Below are positions 1 to 7,456 of a DNA stretch of 15,143 nt, one piece after another. The DNA lies in NCBI GenBank assembly GCA_023443765.1, contig JAEZTA010000023.1, positions 1 to 15,143 on the forward strand. The letters are read 5' to 3'. A program made the position numbers and the translations under genes. The stretch's first letter is position 1, and every line of letters begins with the position of its first letter. The notes beneath the pieces are model-generated. The model did not search any database. It worked only from the letters and a program-made list of their open reading frames with translations, and was not told where the DNA came from. The stretch comes from Bacteroidota bacterium. Lineage in GTDB: Bacteria > Bacteroidota > Bacteroidia > Bacteroidales > Rikenellaceae.

Positions 1-123
1 TCGCCGACGGTTTCCGTATGGGCGATGTGTCGTTTGTGCCCTGTTGGCCTTCCGGCCGTTCCGTACATGACCGGAGGGTTACTGCGTGAACCGGTTGAAA
101 GTGGTTTTAGGAGGGCATACAGA
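1..123. repeat. Left copy of a 123-bp exact direct repeat
   Basis: These 123 bases are identical, base for base, to the last 123 bases of the window (15021-15143). The repeat is GC-rich and contains short palindromes: ACGG-TTT-CCGT at 7-17, GGCC-TTCC-GGCC around 47-58, and AACCGGTT at 89-96. It also contains the left arm (100-117) of the 18-bp inverted repeat described separately. I see no credible gene in it. It may be a dispersed intergenic repeat in this genome, or the overlap of a circularised contig. The sequence alone does not decide between these. Confidence 0.97.
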
Positions 124-199
124 TGCGTGCATACACAAAAACAGCAGGGAATCTCACGATTGCCTGCTGCCCCCAGGAGGTTGCCCTCCTAAAACTACT
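100..199. other. 18-bp inverted repeat enclosing a hairpin; candidate structured RNA or DNA site
   Basis: Bases 100-117 pair with 182-199 over 18 positions. Seventeen are Watson-Crick; the other (103 with 196) is a G-U pair if the + strand is transcribed and a C-A mismatch on the - strand. The 64-nt interior holds a second hairpin: CAGCAGG (142-148) pairs with CCTGCTG (163-169), then after one mismatch AATC (150-153) pairs with GATT (158-161) around a TCAC loop. The right arm can instead fold locally, AGGAGG (175-180) with CCTCCT (185-190), so the long-range and local folds exclude each other. It could be a structured RNA, a bidirectional transcription stop, or a recombination site. I recognise no known RNA family. 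Confidence 0.5.
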
Positions 200-202
200 A
201 AC
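133..202. repeat. Copy B of a degenerate intergenic hairpin repeat
   Basis: Bases 133-162 match 14878-14907 at 28 of 30 positions, and 191-202 match 14941-14952 at 11 of 12. The stretch between them differs in sequence and by 5 nt in length. The shared core contains AAAAACAGCAGGGAATC and CGATTG. Copies A and B have the same orientation and would lie about 275 bp apart if the window ends were joined through the 123-bp repeat. This looks like two members of a small intergenic repeat family, with hairpin stems that vary and an apical AATC/GATT stem that is conserved. Confidence 0.6.
137..169 (-). terminator. Possible intrinsic terminator on the - strand (copy B)
   Basis: Read on the - strand, the CAGCAGG/CCTGCTG stem (163-169 with 142-148), topped by a further 4-bp stem, is followed directly by TTTTT (complement of 137-141). 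This is the layout of a Rho-independent terminator. On the + strand the same hairpin is followed by a C-run, so it should not stop + transcription. No - strand gene is visible upstream in the window, so what it would terminate is unclear. Confidence 0.35.
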
Positions 203-229
203 CCAAACTTAAATAAATGAAGAAACCTC

Positions 230-251
230 ACTGCGGTTGCTGTTCCGCAGT
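230..251 (+). other. Hairpin in the sigma-factor upstream region
   Basis: ACTGCGG (230-236) pairs perfectly with CCGCAGT (245-251) around an 8-nt loop. There is no U-tract on either side, so it is not a classical terminator. Its role is unknown. It lies about 190 nt upstream of the sigma-factor start codon and upstream of the predicted promoter. Confidence 0.4.
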
Positions 252-304
252 TGACTGAAATAAGTACAAAGTGCGTGCCGAATCCGCGGTCAGGCTACGC
301 AACA

Positions 305-327
305 GCCCGTTTGGCAGATTATCGGGC
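305..327 (+). other. Hairpin just upstream of the predicted promoter
   Basis: GCCCG (305-309) pairs with CGGGC (323-327) across a 13-nt loop. It ends directly before the predicted -33 element at 329-331. It could insulate the sigma-factor promoter from upstream transcription, or be fortuitous. The stem is short. Confidence 0.25.
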
Positions 328-328
328 C

Positions 329-359
329 TTGTAATTGAATTTTCATCGGAATAATTTTG
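329..359 (+). promoter_or_regulatory. Predicted Bacteroidota housekeeping promoter for the sigma gene
   Basis: TAATTTTG at 352-359 matches the TAnnTTTG -7 consensus of the Bacteroidetes primary sigma factor. A TTG at 329-331 lies 20 bp upstream, at the usual -33 distance. The region downstream is strongly AT-rich and leads to the sigma-factor ATG at 439, so a leader of roughly 70 nt is expected. The match is direct; promoter activity is inferred. Such a promoter would give basal sigma-factor expression, as is usual for cell-surface-signalling pairs. Confidence 0.5.
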
Positions 360-438
360 TTTTTATTTCTTTTATTGTTTTATTTGTAACTGATATTTAA
401 TGATAATATCCATAAAGGAAAATTCATAGCATCGTAAC

Positions 439-969
439 ATGGAGGATGAGAAAGATATTTTGCGGCGGATGAGTGGCGGAGACAGCGATGCCTTCCGGCT
501 TGTCTTCCTCAAATATGCCCCGCGTGTGGAGGCCTTCGCCATGAAGATGCTGAAGAATATCCACGAGGCGCAGGACGTATCGCAGAATATCTTTACCAAG
601 CTGTGGATGCAGCGCCGCGAACTGGCCCAGGTCCAGTCGCTCAACGCCTACCTGTTCCGCATGACCCGCAATGCCGTGCTGGACATCTGTAAGCATAGCC
701 GTATCCGGATGCAGTTCGAGAACAGCGCCCGGGTCGATGGGCAGATTCTCTGCGACGATGTGACGGAACGGATCGACACGGCCGAACTGTCGCGCCTTGT
801 AGAAGCGGCCGTCAGCAAAATGCCTGCCCGGAGGTATGAAATCTACCGCCTTTCGCGCGAGTGCGGCAAGAACAACCGGGAAATTGCCGAGGAGTTGAAA
901 ATCAGCCCTAAAAGCGTTGAAAACCAGATCACGAAAGCGCTCGGCAGCATCAAAAAGGAAATTTCCTGA
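439..969 (+). CDS. ECF RNA polymerase sigma-70 factor (RpoE-like, Bacteroidota type)
   Basis: A 176-residue protein of normal ECF sigma length. Region sigma-2 covers about residues 14-82: the DAFRLVFLKYAPRVEAFA core-binding helix, then AQDVSQNIFTKLW and a YLFRMTRNAVLDICK segment for -10 recognition. Region sigma-4 covers about 117-171, with a helix-turn-helix around NNREIAEELKISPKSVEN that should bind the -35 element. There is no sigma-1.1 or sigma-3, as expected for the family. The ATG at 439 is the first in frame after the AT-rich leader, and no strong ribosome-binding site is visible, as is usual in this phylum. The FecR-like anti-sigma gene follows on the same strand after 127 nt. It probably directs transcription of the downstream susC operon when released by the anti-sigma factor. 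The family call is firm; the target promoter is inferred. Confidence 0.95.
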   Translation: MEDEKDILRRMSGGDSDAFRLVFLKYAPRVEAFAMKMLKNIHEAQDVSQNIFTKLWMQRRELAQVQSLNAYLFRMTRNAVLDICKHSRIRMQFENSARVDGQILCDDVTERIDTAELSRLVEAAVSKMPARRYEIYRLSRECGKNNREIAEELKISPKSVENQITKALGSIKKEIS

Positions 970-1031
970 ATTTTATTTTCATTTCGGCGTGGGGGTGTTG
1001 CGTCGTTGGGTCGTCTTGTATATGTAAGAGG

Positions 1032-1100
1032 ATGACAGCGGACTGCGGCACCCTTCCGGCATTTTTGCCGCGCAATGCTTCCTCCCGGAAAAAGCCATGA
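1032..1100 (+). other. Short open frame overlapping the anti-sigma start; intergenic hairpin
   Basis: The 127-nt gap between the sigma and anti-sigma genes is open in one frame from an ATG at 1032 (22 codons, TGA at 1098-1100). That TGA overlaps the anti-sigma ATG as ATGA. Within it GCGGCA (1045-1050) and TGCCGC (1066-1071) can form a 6-bp stem. The purine-rich AAGAGG just before the ATG is a weak ribosome-binding site and is too close to be ideal. I recognise no family for the peptide. It could be a translational-coupling leader for the anti-sigma gene, but chance is quite possible at this length. Confidence 0.15.
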
Positions 1101-2086
1101 CCAAAAAGACCAAAAACATCGTTTCCGATTTCGCGAACAACGACATGCCTGCCGAGGTACAGGAGCAGTTCCGCTGCTGGCTGGACGAAAATGCGGGCAG
1201 CGATGTTGCGGAGGAGCAGTTGCTTGAGGAGTGGAACTCGGCGAAGCTCGGTCCGGTGAACGGCACTGCTTACGAGCAGTCGTTCGAACGACTGATGCAG
1301 TCGATGCCTGCGACCCCGGCCCCGAAGAAAGGGCGCCTGGCCCGTATGGCTGCATCGTGGCGTCGTGTGGCAGCCGTGGCAGCCATCTGCGGCGTGGTGC
1401 TGGGACTCGGCGCCCTCGGCGCGCGACTGCTCCTGAAGCCTGAAAACGGGGTCTTTGTGGTTACGGGCGAGGACAGCAAGGGCCGTTTCGTGCTGCCCGA
1501 CGGCACGCAGGTCTGGCTCAACTACGACAGCCACCTCTACTATCCCGAGTCGTTCGACGGCGACCTGCGGAGCGTTCGGCTCGAAGGCGAGGCGCTTTTC
1601 AACGTCGTGCGCGATCCTTCGAAACCGTTTCGTGTCCGGACATCGCTGATGGAGATCGAGGTGCTGGGGACGGTCTTCGACCTGAAATGTTACGAGCACC
1701 TCGATTATGCCGAGGTGGTGCTCGTTTCCGGCTCGATCAAGGCCACCTGTGCCGGGCAGTTGCCCGTTACGCTCTGCCCCGACGAACGGCTGGTCGCCTA
1801 CCGCAATTCCAAAAAGATCGATTACCAGACCGTCGATGCCAATAATTACAATAAGTGGATGTTCGAGACGCAGAAACTCGATGAAATGCGCCTCGACGCT
1901 ATCTTTGTCAATCTTGAACACCGCTATAACGTCGAGTTCGACATTGCGGATGATGTCGGGCTCGGGGCCCGGCTGACGCTTTCGCTGCGCAACGAGCCGC
2001 TCGAAGAGATTCTGGATGCTATCGCACTGGTGGTTCCGATCCGTTACGAATGCTCCGACGGAAAGTTTTTCATAACACGTAGATAG
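1097..2086 (+). CDS. FecR-like anti-sigma factor, inner-membrane
   Basis: A 329-residue single-pass membrane protein. An N-terminal cytoplasmic segment (about 1-88) should hold the sigma factor. One hydrophobic helix follows at about 91-112, then a periplasmic FecR domain at about 120-217 containing GRFVLPDGTQVWLNYDS, a VRLEGEALFNV segment and VLGTVFDLK. A C-terminal DUF4974-type domain lies at about 260-328; it carries the LDEMRLDAIFVNLEHRYNV motif and ends near KFFITRR. This order is standard for Bacteroidota FecR proteins. The C-terminal domain probably contacts the STN domain of the SusC protein encoded next, and the signal passes through the membrane to the sigma factor. The ATG at 1097 gives the full N-terminal domain. 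An amber stop at 2084-2086 is followed by the 180-nt gap before susC. The family is firm; the specific partners are inferred from gene order. Confidence 0.95.
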   Translation: MTKKTKNIVSDFANNDMPAEVQEQFRCWLDENAGSDVAEEQLLEEWNSAKLGPVNGTAYEQSFERLMQSMPATPAPKKGRLARMAASWRRVAAVAAICGVVLGLGALGARLLLKPENGVFVVTGEDSKGRFVLPDGTQVWLNYDSHLYYPESFDGDLRSVRLEGEALFNVVRDPSKPFRVRTSLMEIEVLGTVFDLKCYEHLDYAEVVLVSGSIKATCAGQLPVTLCPDERLVAYRNSKKIDYQTVDANNYNKWMFETQKLDEMRLDAIFVNLEHRYNVEFDIADDVGLGARLTLSLRNEPLEEILDAIALVVPIRYECSDGKFFITRR

Positions 2087-2266
2087 GCTGTTTTGTACGA
2101 TGTCCCCGGTGGGACAACGAGGGGTAACTCATTTGTTATTGAAATGTAACATATTAGTAATCAATTATATATGAAATTCGGCTCTAAAACTTCCATTCTT
2201 ATGATGAAACTTTTACGCATTCCGACTCCCGATTATTAGGCTTTCTCCGGCAGTCGCAACCAACGG
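2087..2266 (+). promoter_or_regulatory. Regulatory gap upstream of the susC operon
   Basis: This 180-nt stretch becomes AT-rich from about 2125 and must contain the operon promoter. I find no TAnnTTTG housekeeping element in it, unlike the region upstream of the sigma gene, which fits dependence on the adjacent ECF sigma factor. TGTCCC (2101-2106) and GGGACA (2111-2116) form a compact hairpin soon after the anti-sigma stop; it has no U-tract. TGTAAC occurs at 2145-2150 and also at 385-390 upstream of the sigma gene. A shared sigma site is possible, but six bases are weak evidence. ATG-ATG at 2201 opens a 12-codon frame ending at TAG 2237-2239, in frame with susC. Confidence 0.45.
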
Positions 2267-5200
2267 TTGCCCGGATCGTATGAACCTTTTTTTCGTGCAT
2301 TCAAAAACCTTATTGCCTTGAAACTTCAAACTCCCATTCAAAAACGGGTATACCGTGCCCGTTGCGGCCTGCGGCGTATCCTGCCGGTTCTGCTGGCTTT
2401 GCTATTCGCCACTGCCGCCGTCGCAGTTCCTCCTCCTTCGAATGACGGTAAACTAACCCTTAACGTTAAGAATATCACGGTAAAAGAACTGCTGCAAACC
2501 ATCGAGAAGCAGAGCCGTTACACGTTCGTGTACAACGTTTCGGATTTCGACCCTTCCCGCCGGGTCTCGCTCAACGTGACCGATGCTTCCGTCGAGGCGG
2601 TTATCGCGCAGGCGATTCCCGAGGTGACGACTACGGTGCGGGGCACGCAGGTCGTGCTCGTGCGCAGGGCAGCCGACAAATCGCAGCCCAATGTGAAAAT
2701 AACCGGTACGGTGCGTGATGCCGACGGCGTGCCGCTGATCGGCGCGACGTTGATCGTTGAGGGTACGACTCTCGGAACGAGTACGGGCGTCAACGGCGAA
2801 TATGCGCTGAATGTCCCGGCAAACGGCCGGATCGTCTGTTCCTATCTGGGTTACGATGCAGTGACGGAGACGGTGAACGCCCGTACGCGTATCGACTTCC
2901 AACTCCGGGCGGCGGCCAACAGCATCGAGGATGTGGTGGTGACGGCTCTCGGTATCACCCGCAAGGAGAAGAGCCTCGGCTATGCCGTTTCGAAGATCGG
3001 TTCCGACGACATCACCAACAACGCCAGCGGCAGCTGGCTGAGCGGTATGGCCGGCAAGGTCGCCGGCCTCAACCTCGATCAATCGGCGGCAGGTCCCGGC
3101 GGCTCGGTTCGCGTGACGCTGCGCGGCGAGGGATCGCTTTCGTACAACAACAATACGGCTCTGTTCGTGGTCGACGGCGTGCCTATCGGCAGCGGCATGG
3201 ATTCCAACACCTCGTCGGGCTCCTACGAGTCGGACGACGCTCCGATCGACTATGGCAACGGCGCCGGCGATATCAATCCCGACGACGTGGAGTCGATCTC
3301 AGTGCTGAAAGGCCCGGCTGCAACGGCCCTTTACGGATCGCGCGCGGCCAACGGCGCCATCATCATCACGACCAAGTCGGGGCGCAAGCAGAAAGGGCTG
3401 GGTGTGACGTTCACGACCTCCGTGACATTCGATAAGGCGGGCTACTGGCCCGATTTCCAGAATGAATACGGCGCCGGAGACTACCGCAAGACCACGATCA
3501 ACGACGGCCACATGACCAACGGCCTGAATCCCGACGAATATTCGTTCTACAACATTGACGCCGATCATTCGGACACCGGAAAGAAGATCACGGCATTTGC
3601 ATCGCGCTACCAGTTCGGTGAAAAAATCCAGGGGCAGATGCGCTACATGTACGCTTCGTACGATCCGGCGACGGATACTTATACGCGCATGCCTTACAAA
3701 GCCTACGACTGGTACAAAGGCTTTTTCCAGACGGGTGTGACCTACACGAACAACCTGGCTGTGGACGCCAGCGACGGTCATGGTTCGTCGCTGCGCGTGT
3801 CGATCAAGGATACGCGCAACGACTGGATCGTGCCCAATACGGGATTCTCGACGCAGAATTTCGGCGTGTCGGCCGTCAGCAAGCGTAACAAATATATCGA
3901 GGCGAGCGTCAAACTCAATTACTACCGCAAGAATTCGGACAACCTGCCCGTCGGCGGATACAGCAATTCGTCGCCCCTGAAGACCCTGTTGTGGCAGCCT
4001 GTGAGCGCCTCGGCCCGCGATGCCTACAATGAGTGGAAGAGCGGCCGCCTGATCGACTACTATTCGGGGGTGAACACCTCCGTGAAGCTGATCAACGGCG
4101 CAATGGACAATCCTTATTTTATTGTTTACGACTGCCTGAACACCCAGTCCCGTGACCGTGTGTACGGCAATGCGAGTGTGACGGGGCACATCATTCCCGA
4201 AAAACTGTCGGTGACGGTGCGTTCGGGTCTCGACTTCAGCAACGATTTCCGCACCCAGCAGAAACCGCAGTATACGCACGCTTATCTCGACGGTATGTAC
4301 CGCGAGCAGATTATCCGCAGTACGGAGCTCAACAACGATTTTCTGGTGAGTTACCACGATTCGTTCGGCGGACTGACGCTCAACGCTTCGTTTGGCGGCA
4401 ACAACATGTTCTACAAGTACCACAATTCCCGGCAGACGGCCAACATGCTCGAAGAACCGAACGTCTTCATCCTGCAGAACGTCAACGGTACGCTCGACTT
4501 TACGAATACGCGCAAGACCAAGTCGATCAATTCGTTCTACGGGCTCGTGTCGCTCGGCTGGCGTGACATGCTCTTCCTCGATGTGACGGGGCGTAACGAC
4601 TGGTCGAGTACGCTGGCCCCGGGCTACAACTCCTATTTTTACCCTTCGGTGAGCGCCAGCGTGCTGCTCGACGAAGTGTTCAAGCTGCATGATAAAGCCA
4701 AGTGGATCGATATGCTCAAGGTTCGCGGCTCGTGGGCCAACGTGGGTAACGACACGGAGCCTTACCAGTTGTGGGGAGCCTACACTAATTCGTCGGTCTT
4801 CACGGGCGCTTACCGGCTCCCCGGTTCGACGAAGAATTACACACTCAAACCAGAGAACGTCGAGAGCTGGGAAGTCGGCCTCGAAGGCCATTTTCTCCAG
4901 AACCGCGTGTCGTTCGACTTCGCCTACTACGATTCGGAGACGACGAACCAGATCATCAACGTGCCTTCCGACTGGGCTACCGGCGCTTCGTCGATGGTCA
5001 TCAACGCGGGCTGCGTGCGGAACCGGGGTATCGAGCTTGCGGCGCGCTTCCAGCCCGTGTCGACCAAAAACTGGCGGTGGGATATTGATGTCAACTGGTC
5101 GAAGAACTGGAACGAACTGGTCGAACTGGCTCCGGGCGTCAATGTCTGGCAGCTCAATGCCAGCAACACCATCGGCAGCAAGGTCTTCATTTACGCCTAT

Positions 5201-5920
5201 CCGGGCGGTGAACTGGGCCGCATTTACGGTTACGGCCTCCAGACGGCTCCCGAGGGCGCTTTCTACTACGACGGCGACGGTCGCAAGGTCGATTGCTCGG
5301 GGCAGCACATTGTCGACGCTACGACCGGAAACCCGATACTCGACGCTACGAACCTGAAAGACCTGGGCAGCATCTATCCCCAGTGGAAAGCCGGCCTGAC
5401 GACCTCGCTGCGTTACAAGGGGCTGACACTCACGGCTTCATTCGCCGCGTCGTACGGCGGCAAGGCCTATTCGCTGACCAACTCGATCCTCTCCTACATG
5501 GGCAAACTGACCAATTCGCTCGAAGGTCGTTACGACGGTCTGATCCATCCGGGTGTCAACGTCTCGGCCGACGGCATCTATTCGCCGAACGACACCATCA
5601 CCACCGATGCGGTCGATTATTACAATACGGTGATCTATCCGCGCGGCAATACCGAATCGAATGTTTTCGACACCTCGTATCTGAAACTCAAGGAGCTGCG
5701 TGCTGAGTACGCCCTGCCGCGGAGCCTGTGTGCCAAAACAAAGGTGTTCCAGAGTATTTCGCTGTCGTTCTTTGTGACGAACGTTTTCTGCATCACCAAT
5801 TTCCCGCAGTTCGATCCGGAGGTGGCTTCGCTTTCGGGCTCGTCGCTCTACCGCGGCGTGGAGACGGGTGCTTACCCGATGACCCGTTCCTACGGATTCA
5901 GCCTGAAACTCGGATTCTAA
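2267..5920 (+). CDS. susC: SusC/RagA-type TonB-dependent outer-membrane transporter with STN domain
   Basis: A 1217-residue SusC homologue. A basic n-region and hydrophobic core (about 38-54) form a signal peptide. An STN domain follows (about 62-134, with LNVKNITVKELLQTIEKQS), then a carboxypeptidase-regulatory-like domain (about 143-215, ITGTVRDADGVPLIGA), the EDVVVTALGITRKEKSLGYA stretch, the plug (about 236-372, with FVVDGVPIGSG and SISVLKGPAATALYGSRAANGAIIITTK-type residues split over 340-368) and a beta-barrel ending in the aromatic GFSLKLGF. The STN domain marks a transducer that signals through FecR. The start is uncertain: there is no in-frame ATG after the TAG at 2237. TTG at 2267 gives the longest frame, and TTG at 2318 (residue 18, MKLQTPIQKR) gives a more ordinary signal peptide. 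SusD follows after 13 nt. The transported ligand cannot be read from sequence; linked enzymes suggest nucleic-acid or phosphoester fragments. Confidence 0.95.
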   Translation: MPGSYEPFFRAFKNLIALKLQTPIQKRVYRARCGLRRILPVLLALLFATAAVAVPPPSNDGKLTLNVKNITVKELLQTIEKQSRYTFVYNVSDFDPSRRVSLNVTDASVEAVIAQAIPEVTTTVRGTQVVLVRRAADKSQPNVKITGTVRDADGVPLIGATLIVEGTTLGTSTGVNGEYALNVPANGRIVCSYLGYDAVTETVNARTRIDFQLRAAANSIEDVVVTALGITRKEKSLGYAVSKIGSDDITNNASGSWLSGMAGKVAGLNLDQSAAGPGGSVRVTLRGEGSLSYNNNTALFVVDGVPIGSGMDSNTSSGSYESDDAPIDYGNGAGDINPDDVESISVLKGPAATALYGSRAANGAIIITTKSGRKQKGLGVTFTTSVTFDKAGYWPDFQNEYGAGDYRKTTINDGHMTNGLNPDEYSFYNIDADHSDTGKKITAFASRYQFGEKIQGQMRYMYASYDPATDTYTRMPYKAYDWYKGFFQTGVTYTNNLAVDASDGHGSSLRVSIKDTRNDWIVPNTGFSTQNFGVSAVSKRNKYIEASVKLNYYRKNSDNLPVGGYSNSSPLKTLLWQPVSASARDAYNEWKSGRLIDYYSGVNTSVKLINGAMDNPYFIVYDCLNTQSRDRVYGNASVTGHIIPEKLSVTVRSGLDFSNDFRTQQKPQYTHAYLDGMYREQIIRSTELNNDFLVSYHDSFGGLTLNASFGGNNMFYKYHNSRQTANMLEEPNVFILQNVNGTLDFTNTRKTKSINSFYGLVSLGWRDMLFLDVTGRNDWSSTLAPGYNSYFYPSVSASVLLDEVFKLHDKAKWIDMLKVRGSWANVGNDTEPYQLWGAYTNSSVFTGAYRLPGSTKNYTLKPENVESWEVGLEGHFLQNRVSFDFAYYDSETTNQIINVPSDWATGASSMVINAGCVRNRGIELAARFQPVSTKNWRWDIDVNWSKNWNELVELAPGVNVWQLNASNTIGSKVFIYAYPGGELGRIYGYGLQTAPEGAFYYDGDGRKVDCSGQHIVDATTGNPILDATNLKDLGSIYPQWKAGLTTSLRYKGLTLTASFAASYGGKAYSLTNSILSYMGKLTNSLEGRYDGLIHPGVNVSADGIYSPNDTITTDAVDYYNTVIYPRGNTESNVFDTSYLKLKELRAEYALPRSLCAKTKVFQSISLSFFVTNVFCITNFPQFDPEVASLSGSSLYRGVETGAYPMTRSYGFSLKLGF

Positions 5921-5933
5921 AACAGACGCAACC

Positions 5934-7439
5934 ATGAAAAAGCTGAAACATATCCTCATCGCAGCCCTGCTGCTCGCAACGACGGGCGCCTGCACGGCCA
6001 ACTTCGATGAATACAACACCAATCCCAACGAGATGGACCTTTGGAAAATCGCCCCTGCGGGCATGATCCAGGAACTGCTCTATTCGGGAACCGAGGTGTT
6101 CCTTTACCGTACGTGGCAACTCAACGGCGAACTGATCCAGTACACCATTGCCGGTTCGGGCAACAACACCTATCACCGGTATGTGGTCGAAAACTCTGTG
6201 GGGGCCTCGGCCTGGAGTAATCTCTACATGCAGGCAGCCAATGCCGACCACATGCGCCAGCTGGCTATCCGCAAGGATGATCCCAATTACGAGGCCATTG
6301 CCATCACCCTGCGCACGCTGTTCCTCCAGAACATCGCCGATCTGTTCGGCGACATACCTTATTCGGAGGCTTTCAAGGGTCCGTCGGAAAATGTCAAACA
6401 ACCCGTTTTCGACACGCAGGAACAGGTCTACCGGGCGTTGCTCGCCGACCTGGAGTATGCTAACTCGCTCTACGACACCTCGGTCGCACTGTCGGGAGCG
6501 ACGCGCGACCTGCTCTACAAGGGCAACCTCACGCGGTGGCGCAAGTTCAACAATTCGCTTTACCTGCGTCTGCTGATGCGCCTGAGCAATCGTAATGCTG
6601 CGATGGGTGTCGCTGAGAAGGTCGCCGAGATATTCAATAACCCCGATAAATACCCCGTTTTCACGAGCAACGACGACAATGCCGAGATGCGTTATGACGA
6701 GGTCGAACCGTTCGTCAACTATTGGGGCACGAAACTCAACACGCAGTTTACGACTTCGACAGGCCGCCGGCCGGCCGAGCAGATCATCAACATGATGGAT
6801 AAGTCGGGTGACCCGCGCATCGGCATCTGGTTCCTTCAGCCGTCGGGAGCCGAAGGCTGGAAAGGCGGCCAGAGCGGTATCGAGTCGCAGGACGCCGATT
6901 TTACGGGTATTGCCAATCTCAATAAGTCCACACTCGGGGAGTATGATTCACCCTATGCCCTGATGAAATACGACGAGGTGCTGTTCATTTTCGCCGAAGC
7001 AATACAGCGCGGCTGGATCACGGGCGATGCAGGAGCGTATTACCGGGATGCCATCCGGGCGTCGGTCCGGTATTGGGATGGAGTCGCCAAGTCGCTGACT
7101 ATTCCCGATGTGGTGATCGACAACTTCCTGGCGAACGTCCCCTACGACGGAACGCTCGAAACGATCATCAACCAGAAATACGTGGCCCTGTTCTGGGTCG
7201 GCTACGAGGCGTGGGCCGAGTATCGCCGTACGGGGTATCCCGCGCTGGAGATCGGCAGCGGTACGTTCAACGACCACATCCTGCCCACACGCCTGGTCTA
7301 TCCGACCAACACGGTGGAGACCAACAAGAATAACTACAATGTGGCTGTGGAACGCCTGAGAACCTATTACGGCGGAGCCGACGACATGAAGACTCCCGTG
7401 TGGTGGAGTAAAGCCGCCGTCGACAAAGGAATCAAATAA
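5934..7439 (+). CDS. susD: SusD/RagB-like outer-membrane lipoprotein
   Basis: A 501-residue surface lipoprotein that should form the lid over the SusC barrel and capture ligand. The signal peptide MKKLKHILIAALLLATTGAC ends in a lipobox with the acylated Cys at residue 20. The mature N-terminus (ANFDEYNTNPNEM) and the C-terminal blocks around VLFIFAEAIQRGW and YVALFWVGYEAWAEYRRTG match the SusD-like_2 branch (PF12771), seen in loci for many substrate types. Residues between these blocks form the alpha-helical, TPR-like scaffold usual for SusD proteins. The ATG at 5934 is 13 nt after the susC stop, so translation is likely coupled. No frame disruption is seen. The ligand is not predictable from family membership. 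Confidence 0.95.
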   Translation: MKKLKHILIAALLLATTGACTANFDEYNTNPNEMDLWKIAPAGMIQELLYSGTEVFLYRTWQLNGELIQYTIAGSGNNTYHRYVVENSVGASAWSNLYMQAANADHMRQLAIRKDDPNYEAIAITLRTLFLQNIADLFGDIPYSEAFKGPSENVKQPVFDTQEQVYRALLADLEYANSLYDTSVALSGATRDLLYKGNLTRWRKFNNSLYLRLLMRLSNRNAAMGVAEKVAEIFNNPDKYPVFTSNDDNAEMRYDEVEPFVNYWGTKLNTQFTTSTGRRPAEQIINMMDKSGDPRIGIWFLQPSGAEGWKGGQSGIESQDADFTGIANLNKSTLGEYDSPYALMKYDEVLFIFAEAIQRGWITGDAGAYYRDAIRASVRYWDGVAKSLTIPDVVIDNFLANVPYDGTLETIINQKYVALFWVGYEAWAEYRRTGYPALEIGSGTFNDHILPTRLVYPTNTVETNKNNYNVAVERLRTYYGGADDMKTPVWWSKAAVDKGIK

Positions 7440-7456
7440 CCGAAAAAGACTGGACT

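Noticed and set aside
1..438. CRISPR array or tRNA gene in the non-coding left end
   Set aside because: There are no regularly spaced repeats, and no cloverleaf with a T-arm motif could be drawn. The hairpins present do not match tRNA geometry.
2101..2116. Intrinsic terminator after the anti-sigma gene
   Set aside because: The 6-bp hairpin is real, but it is followed by ACGAGGGG with no T-run, so termination is not supported.
3299..5308. Long open frame on the - strand opposite susC
   Set aside because: It lies wholly opposite a conserved SusC barrel, has no recognisable domain, and is rich in Arg, His and Val, as expected from the complement of GC-rich codons.
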